From the NCBI GenBank assembly GCA_024408905.1, contig JAKSUP010000019.1, positions 1 through 12,390 of the forward strand: a stretch of DNA of 12,390 bases, given 5' to 3'. This DNA comes from a bacterium. Its GTDB lineage: Bacteria; Cyanobacteriota; Vampirovibrionia; Gastranaerophilales; Gastranaerophilaceae. A program made the position numbers and the translations under genes. Below the pieces are notes generated by a model. It did not search any database and was not told where the DNA came from. It worked only from the letters and a program-made list of their open reading frames with translations. Each line of letters starts with the position of its first letter. The first letter of the stretch is position 1. This document shows, one piece after another, positions 1 to 6,239 of the stretch.

Positions 1-187
1 AACAAGTACTGCAAAGTTTTTGAGATAAAGCAAACATGTTTCTTTGTATGGCAGCTACATCATTCATAGCTTCAAGCATTTTGTTGGCATCAACCATTGA
101 AGTCACCGCTTCATGGTTATCAACTTTTTCGTTCGCATATTTTTTAACTAATAATTGGTCTATGTAATCTCTAGCTCCGACAGCCAT
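1..187 (-). CDS. N-terminal part of an unrecognised helical protein (runs off left edge)
   Basis: An open frame of 62 codons starts at an ATG (187-185) and runs out of the window, so only the N-terminus is visible. It begins MAVGARDYIDQLLVKKY and continues with a charged, helix-favouring stretch rich in Met, Asn, Ala and Lys. There is no signal peptide or membrane segment. The start is supported by a Shine-Dalgarno GGAG eight bases upstream in the minus-strand leader. I do not recognise the family. It is divergent from the deacetylase gene at 363, and the shared intergenic region holds candidate control sites. The start is fairly secure because SD, ATG and open frame all agree. The function is unknown. 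Confidence 0.65.
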   Translation of the reverse strand, partial: MAVGARDYIDQLLVKKYANEKVDNHEAVTSMVDANKMLEAMNDVAAIQRNMFALSQKLCSTC

Positions 188-230
188 AATTCTTGCTCCT
201 AAGATCCACTTTTTCTATATATATAAAAAC

Positions 231-254
231 AATTGCCGTGAAAAAATTGCCATG
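231..254. promoter_or_regulatory. Pair of direct repeats, candidate operator for the left-edge gene
   Basis: AATTGCCGTG (231-240) and AATTGCCATG (245-254) repeat with a 14-base period in the divergent intergenic region. On the minus strand they lie just upstream of an AT-rich stretch that could hold a weak -10 (TATATA, near 220). A nearby palindrome ACAATTGT sits around 270-280. The spacing is longer than one helical turn, so co-facial binding is not assured. A regulator site is only a suggestion. Confidence 0.2.
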
Positions 255-303
255 TTAGCGTGATATTTGTTACAATTGTTAAAAATTAATTATTTCGGGT
301 AGA

Positions 304-331
304 TTGAATTTCTTCGAAAATATATTATAAT
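304..331 (+). promoter_or_regulatory. sigma70-type promoter of the deacetylase/nuclease group
   Basis: TTGAAT (304-309) and a perfect TATAAT (326-331) are separated by 16 bases. The predicted start is near 338, giving a leader of about 25 nt before the TTG start at 363. No other good plus-strand promoter is seen before the SNase-like and phospholipase D ORFs, so these genes probably share this transcript. Confidence 0.6.
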
Positions 332-362
332 TGGAGTAGAAACTAACAGAGAAAGCTGTGTA

Positions 363-1217
363 TTGAAAAAGTTTATCTTAAATGCTGATGGTTTTGGTGA
401 ATCCAAAGATATAAACAGAGCTGTTCTGGAATGTTACAAATATGGTCTTTTGAAAAGCGTTAGTATTACCCCAAACGGTGATGCATTTGATGAAGCTGTA
501 AACGATATCATTCCAAATTGCCCTGAAATTGGTGTTGGTATACATTTAAATATCACAAAGGGCAAATCTCTTTGCAGCGATTTAAAGACTTTGACTGATG
601 AAAATAAAAAGTTTAATAACTCATTTTTAATGATTTTATTAAAAACATATCTTCCTAAAAATGAAGAATTTATGCAAGAAATAGAGCGAGAATTCAGAAA
701 TCAAATTGAAAAAACAATGTCCAAAACTCCGGTTTCTCATATAGATTCGCAAGAGTATATTCATGCAATCCCAAAAATATTCAAAATGGTATGTCGTTTG
801 GCCAAAGAATATAATATTCGTTATGTTATAACTCATCATGAAAAACCTTATTTTGTTCCTGATGCAATGCGTCATTTGACGTTGAGATATTTGGTTAACT
901 TTTTTATTCATAAATTTTTGAATATAATTAATGTTATAAATGAAGTTTCGCTTCGTATAAATAAATTGAGAACAAATAACTATTTAATAGGTGTTTCATA
1001 CAACGCAATGATGGATTCTTTAGCTGTTCATTACGGTTTGAAAGATATAAAAGCAAAACAGACTGTTGTTGAAGTCGTAATACATCCAAAAAGATATGAA
1101 GAAGGTCAGGTAGATGGTTGTTTTGGAGAATTTATTTTAGCAAAAAACCAAAAGTTAAAGGATAAAATTGAGGGTTTAGGGTATTTAATTACAAATTATG
1201 TTAAAAAAGAAACTTAG
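363..1217 (+). CDS. ChbG/YdjC-family carbohydrate deacetylase-like protein
   Basis: A 284-residue protein of the YdjC/ChbG (HpnK-like) fold, whose characterised members remove acetyl groups from N-acetylated sugars such as chitooligosaccharides using a bound metal. Family landmarks appear in order: the N-terminal beta-strand FILNADGFG (residues 4-12), a GVGIHLN block with H61, and SHIDSQEYIHAIP with H126 and H134. A VIHPKRY block lies near the C-terminus. The usual NADDFG is NADGFG here, so one acidic residue of the active-site strand is Gly10, and activity is uncertain. The start is TTG with a weak GA-rich leader instead of a clear SD, but homology begins within four residues of it. No signal peptide is seen, so a cytoplasmic location is likely. 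The 3' end overlaps the next ORF by 20 bases, suggesting translational coupling. Family assignment is solid; the substrate is unknown. Confidence 0.85.
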   Translation: MKKFILNADGFGESKDINRAVLECYKYGLLKSVSITPNGDAFDEAVNDIIPNCPEIGVGIHLNITKGKSLCSDLKTLTDENKKFNNSFLMILLKTYLPKNEEFMQEIEREFRNQIEKTMSKTPVSHIDSQEYIHAIPKIFKMVCRLAKEYNIRYVITHHEKPYFVPDAMRHLTLRYLVNFFIHKFLNIINVINEVSLRINKLRTNNYLIGVSYNAMMDSLAVHYGLKDIKAKQTVVEVVIHPKRYEEGQVDGCFGEFILAKNQKLKDKIEGLGYLITNYVKKET

Positions 1218-1554
1218 TTATGTATCAATAATCATCTTATTGTTTTTTATTTGTATATTCTTTTTTATTCCAAATGATAAACTATATAAAGTTGAAAATG
1301 TATTATCGCCGACAGAATTTATCATTGATGGAAAATCCGTTATATTAAAGGATTTTAATTGTTTAGATTCTGTTTATTCGGTTAATAATAAAAATATGGC
1401 AAGAGAGCTTGGAATAAGCGAAGATGAGGCTTTTGTTTTAGGAAACTTAGGAACATATTGGGCAGAAAATTTGATTTTAAACAGAAAAGTTTCAAGAACA
1501 GAAAATGATATTATTTACAATAGAATTAGTTATAAAACGAAATTTTTGTTTTAG
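1198..1554 (+). CDS. Membrane-anchored SNase-like (OB-fold) N-terminal module, probably split from the next ORF
   Basis: A 118-residue ORF starting inside the end of the deacetylase gene. Residues 1-26 are a lysine-led hydrophobic segment (MLKKKLSYVS then mostly I, L and F), a signal anchor. The rest resembles a thermonuclease/SNase-type OB fold: a short KVENVLSPTEFIIDGK strand pair, LKDFNCLDS, then a helix around EAFVLGNLGTYWAENLI. The Arg and Glu expected at the nuclease active site are not evident, so it may be a binding rather than a cutting domain. The frame stops at TAG (1552-1554), but the downstream nuclease ORF at 1624 lies in the same phase. One missing and one extra base in flanking homopolymers would join them. 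The SNase comparison is tentative. The anchor and the split are well supported. Confidence 0.55.
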   Translation: MLKKKLSYVSIIILLFFICIFFFIPNDKLYKVENVLSPTEFIIDGKSVILKDFNCLDSVYSVNNKNMARELGISEDEAFVLGNLGTYWAENLILNRKVSRTENDIIYNRISYKTKFLF

Positions 1555-1623
1555 GGATATTAAATTAAAAGTACAAAAAAGTATTCAAGAAAACATATAG
1601 AAAAAAGACTTAATAGTATAAGA

Positions 1624-2892
1624 ATGGGTAAATATGTTGTTTTAGATACCGATACGGAAAAAGTCTATAATGTTGGGGATATTGAAACAAAAAATTTAAA
1701 AAATTTTTTAGTACTTAGAAAAAATTATATTCCAAAAGGTAAAACTGAAAAATTATACTCTTTTGAACAAAATCAAATTATTCCACCACCACCTTTTGAA
1801 TTTAAAAGTGGTGAAATGAAGGTTTTTGTATCTGATGAAACGACAAAAATTAAACCAGATAGAAATTGTGAAACCTCTATGTGTAGAGAGATTTTAAATA
1901 ATATTAATAATTCTTCTCAAACTATTGATATGGCAGTTTACGGTTATTCCAGAGTTTCTAAAATAGAAAACGCAATATCTTCTGCAATCAAGCGAGGAGT
2001 AAAAATCAGGCTTGTTTATGATAGTGATGCAAAAGGTGGAAATATTTATGATGATACGCCGGTTTTAAAAGGATTGATTTTGAATAATTCTAATGACAAA
2101 ACTTCTTTGGAAGCAAATAATATAATGCATAACAAGTTTTATATTTTTGATAACAAAATTGTTATAACAGGTTCTACCAACCTTTCTCATACAGATATGT
2201 CAGGGTTTAATACTAATATTATGGTCTCTTTAAATTCTCCAAAAGCTGCACAAATTTACAAACAAGAATTTGAGCAAATGTATAACGGTAAATATCATAA
2301 TGAAAAAGCAAAAACTATAGACAACAATATTTCTGATAAAATCAAGGTTTATTTCTCTCCTCAAGATAAGGGAATACAAAATGCAATTTTACCTTTGATT
2401 GATAATGCAAAAAACTATATCTATATTCCGACATTTGTTTTAACAGAAAAACGAGTTACTAATTCTTTAATACAGGCGAAAAATAGAAACGTAGATATTA
2501 AAATAATTATGGATGCACTTAATGCTTCTATGCGTCACACAAAGCACAAAGAGTTAAGACAAAACGGAATTTTAGTCAAAACAGAAAATTATGCAGGAAA
2601 AATGCACGCCAAAACCATGATTATTGACGATAGATATGTTGTAATAGGTTCAATGAATTTTTCAAACAGTGGCGAAAACAGAAATGATGAAAATATGCTT
2701 GTTATTGAAAATCCTGAGGTTGCGAAATATCTAAAACAATTCTTTGATTATCAATGGAATAAAATCGATAATAAATGGCTAAAATATAACGCCAGAGCCG
2801 AAGGTAATGACTCAATCGGTTCATGTAATGATGGTTTGGATAATAATTATGACGGATTTACCGACAGAGATGACCCTGCTTGCAAGGGGTAA
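1624..2892 (+). CDS. Phospholipase D-superfamily nuclease/transferase-like protein with two HKD motifs
   Basis: A 422-residue protein with two phospholipase D half-domains. The first HxKx4D is HNKFYIFD at residues 169-176, followed by GSTNLS. The second is HAKTMIID at 328-335, followed by GSMNFS. Both carry the His, Lys and Asp needed for the covalent phosphohistidine mechanism, so it should be active on phosphodiesters; bacterial relatives of this shape are often DNA endonucleases. The last 22 residues hold a Cys401-to-Cys420 acidic loop (CNDGLDNNYDG, then DRDDPAC) resembling extracellular calcium-binding DxDxDG repeats. The ORF has no signal peptide, and its ATG has no convincing SD, yet the C-terminal motif suggests export. 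Both facts fit its being the C-terminal part of the anchored ORF at 1198. The first 60 residues (VVLDTDTEKVYNVG) may be linker or residual OB-fold sequence. It ends 1 bp from the convergent prfB stop. Confidence 0.8.
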   Translation: MGKYVVLDTDTEKVYNVGDIETKNLKNFLVLRKNYIPKGKTEKLYSFEQNQIIPPPPFEFKSGEMKVFVSDETTKIKPDRNCETSMCREILNNINNSSQTIDMAVYGYSRVSKIENAISSAIKRGVKIRLVYDSDAKGGNIYDDTPVLKGLILNNSNDKTSLEANNIMHNKFYIFDNKIVITGSTNLSHTDMSGFNTNIMVSLNSPKAAQIYKQEFEQMYNGKYHNEKAKTIDNNISDKIKVYFSPQDKGIQNAILPLIDNAKNYIYIPTFVLTEKRVTNSLIQAKNRNVDIKIIMDALNASMRHTKHKELRQNGILVKTENYAGKMHAKTMIIDDRYVVIGSMNFSNSGENRNDENMLVIENPEVAKYLKQFFDYQWNKIDNKWLKYNARAEGNDSIGSCNDGLDNNYDGFTDRDDPACKG

Positions 2893-2893
2893 A

Positions 2894-3956
2894 TTAAGAC
2901 TTTAAGTAGGATTCAATAAAACCATCTAAGTTTCCGTCCATTACAGAATCAACATTTCCGATTTCAAATCCTGTACGGTGGTCTTTAACCATTTTATAAG
3001 GGTGGAAAACGTAGGAGCGAATTTGTGAGCCAAAATTTATATCAAAAGCTTCGCCTTTGAGTTCTGCAAGTTTCTTTTCGTGTTCTTGTTGTCTTAATTC
3101 CAAAAGCTTTGAAGCAAGCATTTGCATAGCATTTTCTTTGTTTTGTAATTGTGAACGCTCTTGCTGGCATTTGATTACAATACCTGTTGGTTTGTGTACA
3201 ATTCTTACTGCCGTTTCGACTTTATTTACGTTTTGTCCCCCTGCGCCACCTGAACGCATTGTATCAACTTCAATGTCTTCCGGTGGAATAATAATTGTTT
3301 TTTCATAATCTGCGATGATTGGTGAAACCTCGCAAGAGGCAAAACTTGTTTGTCTTTTTCCGTTAGCATTAAATGGAGAAATTCTGACAAGCCTATGCAC
3401 ACCTTTTTCAGCTTTTGCATAACCATAAGCAAATCGTCCTGTAATCTTTATTGTAGCAGATTTTATTCCTGCTTCTTCCCCGTCTGACTTATCAACGAGT
3501 TCAGTTTTCCAACCTCTTGATTCTGCCCAACGGATATACATACGAAGAAGCATACTTGCCCAATCTTGAGCGTCTGTGCCGCCGGCACCGGCGTTAATTG
3601 TCAAAAATGCGTCTGCATCATCATATTCACCCGACAGCATTTTTTGGATATCAAATTTATCAAGTTGTTTTTCTAAATCCAGAAGAGCATTTTCACTCTC
3701 TGTTATCAAATCAGTATCACCAATTTCTAAGGCAGTTTGAGCATCTTCTATAATACTGTCCCAAGAGGATACCTTTTCTAAAGTTTCTTTAATTTCACGT
3801 GATTTTTGACCGAGTTCGGAGGCTAAATTTTGATTTGACCAAACTTCGGGAGATTGGAGTTTCTTTTCCAATTCTGCCAACTCATTTTCTAATTTTGGAA
3901 GGTCAAAGACACTCCTTGTTTTTATATATTCGTTCTTTTAAATCATCTATAAGCAT
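2894..3956 (-). CDS. prfB: Peptide chain release factor 2, with programmed +1 frameshift
   Basis: RF2 frees finished proteins at UGA and UAA codons. Zero-frame translation starts at ATG 3956 with GGAG ten bases upstream, reads 17 codons ([17 protein letters not shown]) and meets an in-frame UGA at 3905-3903. A +1 slip on CUU continues with [15 protein letters not shown] and gives a protein of about 353 residues, near the family length. The SPF tripeptide for stop-codon recognition ([10 protein letters not shown]) and the GGQ for hydrolysis ([10 protein letters not shown]) are both present. The block [24 protein letters not shown] is a typical RF2 core. A simple in-frame start at TTG 3880 would drop the N-terminal helix and ignore the slippage signal, so I reject it. 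Regulation is autogenous: low RF2 lets the ribosome pause at UGA and shift. It converges with the phospholipase D ORF with 1 bp between them. Confidence 0.95.
3902..3917 (-). promoter_or_regulatory. RF2 programmed +1 frameshift site
   Basis: Minus-strand reading is AAGGAG (3917-3912), TGT, CTT (3908-3906), TGA (3905-3903) and C. This is the canonical arrangement: an internal Shine-Dalgarno three bases before the slippery CUU, then UGA followed by C, a weak termination context. The ribosome slips from CUU to UUU and continues at GAC (3904-3902). Every element of the textbook site is visible. Confidence 0.95.
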
Positions 3957-3965
3957 TTAAAATTA

Positions 3966-3982
3966 CTCCATTTTCTATTATA
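3966..3982 (-). promoter_or_regulatory. Possible prfB-proximal -10 box and ribosome binding site
   Basis: A perfect TATAAT lies at 3982-3977 on the minus strand, and GGAG (3969-3966) precedes the ATG at 3956. No matching -35 is obvious. A start at about 3970 would leave almost nothing upstream of the SD, so prfB may instead, or also, be read from the promoter at 4306-4278. The RBS is firm; the promoter is weak. Confidence 0.35.
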
Positions 3983-4032
3983 CATAAAAGAAAATTCTAA
4001 AATACATTTTGTTACAAAAAAAGTTTAATCAG

Positions 4033-4061
4033 TTGAAAAAAAACGAAACATGATTTAAAAT
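4033..4061 (+). promoter_or_regulatory. Promoter of a plus-strand non-coding RNA
   Basis: TTGAAA (4033-4038) and TAAAAT (4056-4061) are separated by exactly 17 bases, each matching five of six consensus positions. The predicted start is near 4068. No plausible coding frame follows, so it most likely drives a small RNA running antisense to the minus-strand sORF. Confidence 0.6.
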
Positions 4062-4071
4062 GAGAATACAA

Positions 4072-4097
4072 GCAAGGGTGACGTGAACACCCGTTGC
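4072..4097 (-). terminator. Candidate terminator of the sORF transcript
   Basis: On the minus strand GCAAcGGGTG pairs with CACCCTTGC around a seven-base loop (nine pairs, one bulged C). It is followed by TTGTATTCTCATTTT, which is T-rich but interrupted. It lies about 10 bases after the sORF stop. Read-through into prfB is possible. Confidence 0.35.
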
Positions 4098-4106
4098 CTG
4101 CCCATA

Positions 4107-4181
4107 TTAAAATATGGTTTTGGCGTAAAGAACTATTATTAATATTAGTAATAGTTCTTTTTCGTTGATTTCAACTAACAT
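4107..4181 (-). CDS. 24-residue acidic-then-hydrophobic small protein (toxin-like or leader peptide)
   Basis: ATG at 4181, TAA at 4109-4107. Upstream is AAAGGAGGT ending five bases before ATG, the strongest ribosome binding site in the window. The peptide has a charged head (MLVEINEKE, with E4, E7, K8, E9), a hydrophobic run of Leu/Ile/Val at residues 10-18, then Y19-A20-K21 and a short I/F tail. This size and shape are common among membrane-acting type I toxins and holin-like peptides, but I recognise no specific family. A promoter lies 100 bases upstream (4306-4278). On the plus strand an antisense RNA with its own promoter covers most of the ORF. In the mRNA, ATTTCAACT/AGTTGAAAT stems place the SD and AUG in one hairpin loop. 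It could equally be a leader peptide of prfB, the next gene on this strand. Coding potential is likely; the role is unproven. Confidence 0.5.
   Translation of the reverse strand: MLVEINEKELLLILIIVLYAKTIF
4127..4162 (+). terminator. Hairpin terminator of the plus-strand RNA
   Basis: AAAGAACTATTA (4127-4138) and TAATAGTTCTTT (4149-4160) pair perfectly over 12 bases around a 10-base loop. The T run ends TTTTT (4158-4162). On the opposite strand no T run follows the hairpin, so termination is directional. The stem is AU-rich and may leak. It also codes residues of the minus-strand sORF. Confidence 0.5.
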
Positions 4182-4277
4182 TTATGACCTCCTTTCTTAT
4201 TGAAAGTTGAAATGCTTGTTAAAATCTTTTGCTTGTATTCTATTTTTAAGATAAATACAATAATTTGTACAAAATTT

Positions 4278-4306
4278 ATTATACCAAATTATATAATTTT
4301 GTTCAA
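4278..4306 (-). promoter_or_regulatory. Promoter of the sORF and possibly of prfB
   Basis: On the minus strand TTGAAC (4306-4301) and a perfect TATAAT (4283-4278) are separated by 17 bases. The predicted start is near 4271, giving a 90-nt leader to the sORF AUG. It lies about 35 bases beyond the stop of the gene ending at 4341, so it starts a new transcription unit facing the plus-strand promoter at 4033-4061. Confidence 0.6.
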
Positions 4307-4340
4307 GATAATTGGAAAATATATTAATAATATATCAAAT

Positions 4341-5525
4341 TCAAACTTTGAATTTTGAATAATCCAAATCATAATATATAGTTTCAGAATTACTTACCGG
4401 ATGTAATCTAAATGCATCATTTCCTGCTGCATTGCCAATTTCTGTTACCGGAGAAGGTTTTGTATAACAATGTCCTTTTATGTGGCGAATACCACTTTCA
4501 CATATTTTAGCCGGATTAGACCTATAAAAAGCTCCAGACACACTATCGCCTATTCCAAACATTCTTTTTCCGGCTAAATCTACCATTTCTTCTCTTGTTT
4601 TTCCGGCTTTTGCTAAACCGTCAGTTTCACAACAAAATACCAAAACTTTTTTACCTTTTGGGACTTTGGCTTCAATAAATTCCCAAATACTTTTGTCATT
4701 ATCAGAAAATCTCCAAGTCAAAGGATTGTTTATATCAGTTATTAAAGATGAATTTTTACCATGACCTAATAAAATGTAATCAACATCTTTGTATGCTTTA
4801 GGGTCGTTTAATAGTCCCAAAGCGGATATCGGAAAATTCATTCTGCTTTTACAACCGATTAAAACTTTTTTCCCTGTTATTTGTTCAACAAATTCGGTAT
4901 ATTCTCTAACTGCATTATCGTATATTTCTTTGTCATAAAACTTGTGGAAAATATCTTTATGAGCGACTTTATCATAGCTTTGCAAACTGAATATTTCAGC
5001 CCACTTCTGAATTCTATCTGCATTATCGACAAATTCTTTTCTCAAACCGTTTGGATTTTGTAAAACATTTTCTTTTACTTTCTTTGCTGTTTCATTAATT
5101 ATCTCAAAATATTCATCTTTTGATATGTTTAAAAAATCTGCATTTTTATATAAATAATTTCTAAAATCATTAAATGTGATTTCGTGTGGCGTTGGTTTCT
5201 TTATTGTAAACATTAAACCACCACAACCTTTTGTAATTGGTTTTATTGATTCGTTCGATAAATTTACTTCTTGTATATAGTTATAATATCGGACAAAGGG
5301 AGATTCTAAATTATCTAAAACCGGTTTATAATTATTTCCTTCTTTTGCAACACCTTGCATATAATTTTCAAATTCAGCAAGAGGAGTTCGTTTAAAACTA
5401 ATGGAATCAGTTACAAGATTACTCATTTTTTTGCCAAATAATTCTGCATCTTTTACCATAATCTTTGGTGCAATATATTTTGATTTAGCAACTTTAGATA
5501 CAATTTCACTTGCAATCTTTAACAT
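4341..5525 (-). CDS. Unrecognised protein with a caspase-like His-Gly / Cys spacing
   Basis: A 394-residue protein starting MLKIASEIVSK at ATG 5525, chosen because GGAG sits eight bases upstream; an upstream TTG at 5585 lacks an SD. The N-terminal half is helical and charged. The C-terminal half has an alpha/beta look. A hydrophobic strand ends in a His-Gly (YILLGHGKNSS), and 43 residues later a second hydrophobic strand ends in Cys-Cys (KVLVFCCETDG). That is the order and spacing of the catalytic dyad in clan CD cysteine peptidases (caspases, gingipains, CHAT). No other clan CD feature can be confirmed by eye. The family is unknown to me, and the GHG could belong to another fold. No signal peptide is seen. 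It follows tmk by 74 bases on the same strand with no clear terminator between them, so co-transcription is plausible. An AT-only hairpin follows the TGA stop. Confidence 0.75.
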   Translation of the reverse strand: MLKIASEIVSKVAKSKYIAPKIMVKDAELFGKKMSNLVTDSISFKRTPLAEFENYMQGVAKEGNNYKPVLDNLESPFVRYYNYIQEVNLSNESIKPITKGCGGLMFTIKKPTPHEITFNDFRNYLYKNADFLNISKDEYFEIINETAKKVKENVLQNPNGLRKEFVDNADRIQKWAEIFSLQSYDKVAHKDIFHKFYDKEIYDNAVREYTEFVEQITGKKVLIGCKSRMNFPISALGLLNDPKAYKDVDYILLGHGKNSSLITDINNPLTWRFSDNDKSIWEFIEAKVPKGKKVLVFCCETDGLAKAGKTREEMVDLAGKRMFGIGDSVSGAFYRSNPAKICESGIRHIKGHCYTKPSPVTEIGNAAGNDAFRLHPVSNSETIYYDLDYSKFKV

Positions 5526-5599
5526 AAAATATACTCCAAATATCTCATAATATACTTGAAAAAATTTATTTGCTAAAATTGACAAATACAGAGTTAATG

Positions 5600-6226
5600 T
5601 TAAATGTTTGTTACATTAAATTTATTTTGAATTAATTTAATAACTTCTTGATGTATCTCATCTATTGATTTAGTAGAATCAACCACTTTAATTCTTTCAG
5701 GTTCTTTTTTAGCAATTTCAAGATAACCTTGTCTTACTCGTTCAAAAAATTCTCTACCGGCTTTTTCCATACGATCCTTTTTTGAACCGACTCTTTTTTC
5801 GGATGTTTCAATATCAACATCAAAAACAAGCGTTAAATCAGGTTTCATACCGTCAGTTGCCAAATTATTTAAGAAATTTATTCTTTCAATATCAAGTCCT
5901 CTACCATATCCTTGATATGCAACAGAAGAATCTGTATGTCTGTCGCAAAGTACAATAACACCTTCTTCTATGGCCGGTTTAATAATGCAATCAATGTTTT
6001 GCGCTCTATCTGCTAAAAATAAAAACGATTCACATCTTGGAGAAACGTCACCGTCATAGTTTAGCAAGATTTCTCTTATTTTTTCACCTAAACCTTTAGC
6101 GCCGGGTTCGCGTGTAATAAGCGTTTTATATCCTTTGCCTCTTAAATATTCATCAATAAGCTTGAGTTGTGTAGTTTTTCCGCAACCGTCTGCTCCTTCA
6201 AATGTTATAAATAATCCTTTGTTCAT
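5600..6226 (-). CDS. tmk: Thymidylate kinase
   Basis: A 208-residue enzyme that phosphorylates dTMP to dTDP with ATP, an essential step of dTTP synthesis in the cytoplasm. The P-loop is GADGCGKTT at residues 11-19. TREPG follows, then CDRHTDSSVAYQGYG, the DR(Y/H) motif that positions the nucleotide. The lid region is KKDRMEKAGREFFERVRQGYL. Length is normal for the family. I start at the ATG (6226) giving MNKGLFITFEG. The frame is open further upstream to 6256, but that would overlap the transglycosylase stop and add ten residues with no family match. It begins 13 bases after that stop, and with the downstream unknown gene it forms a probable minus-strand operon. Nothing unusual is seen in its active-site motifs. 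Confidence 0.95.
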   Translation of the reverse strand: MNKGLFITFEGADGCGKTTQLKLIDEYLRGKGYKTLITREPGAKGLGEKIREILLNYDGDVSPRCESFLFLADRAQNIDCIIKPAIEEGVIVLCDRHTDSSVAYQGYGRGLDIERINFLNNLATDGMKPDLTLVFDVDIETSEKRVGSKKDRMEKAGREFFERVRQGYLEIAKKEPERIKVVDSTKSIDEIHQEVIKLIQNKFNVTNI

Positions 6227-6239
6227 ATATTTTAACCTA

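Larger units (their letters stand above)
4068..4163 (+). ncRNA. Predicted small structured RNA, antisense to the 24-codon ORF
   Basis: The RNA is bounded by the promoter at 4033-4061 and the terminator hairpin at 4127-4160, about 95 nt in all. Two further helices lie inside it: GGGTG/CACCC (4076-4080 with 4088-4092), which can extend through GCAA/TTGC, and CCATAT/ATATGG (4102-4107 with 4112-4117), enclosed by GCC/GGC. It overlaps the whole 3' two-thirds of the minus-strand ORF. If the weak terminator is read through, a second end is possible near 4247, where a 13-base closing stem is followed by a T run, giving a multi-branched RNA of about 180 nt. I could not match it to SRP, tmRNA, RNase P or the 6S long-hairpin layout. 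Confidence 0.45.
4063..4241. repeat. 13-bp inverted repeat bracketing the small RNA/sORF locus
   Basis: AGAATACAAGCAA (4063-4075) is the exact reverse complement of TTGCTTGTATTCT (4229-4241). In either strand's full transcript the two arms would form a closing stem. On the minus strand ACAAGCA is present twice within the 5' leader. Confidence 0.85.

Noticed and set aside
3057..3308. Plus-strand Ser/Cys-rich open frame across prfB
   Set aside because: It is the complement of a well-supported conserved gene, with no RBS or recognisable protein.
2894..3880. prfB starting at TTG 3880
   Set aside because: A complete zero-frame start, SD and +1 slip signal exist upstream, so the true product is longer.
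4068..4247. 6S RNA, SRP RNA or tmRNA
   Set aside because: The region forms several separate hairpins rather than one long bulged rod. It lacks the SRP GGAAGGAAGCAGC apex and has no tRNA-like or tag-peptide part.
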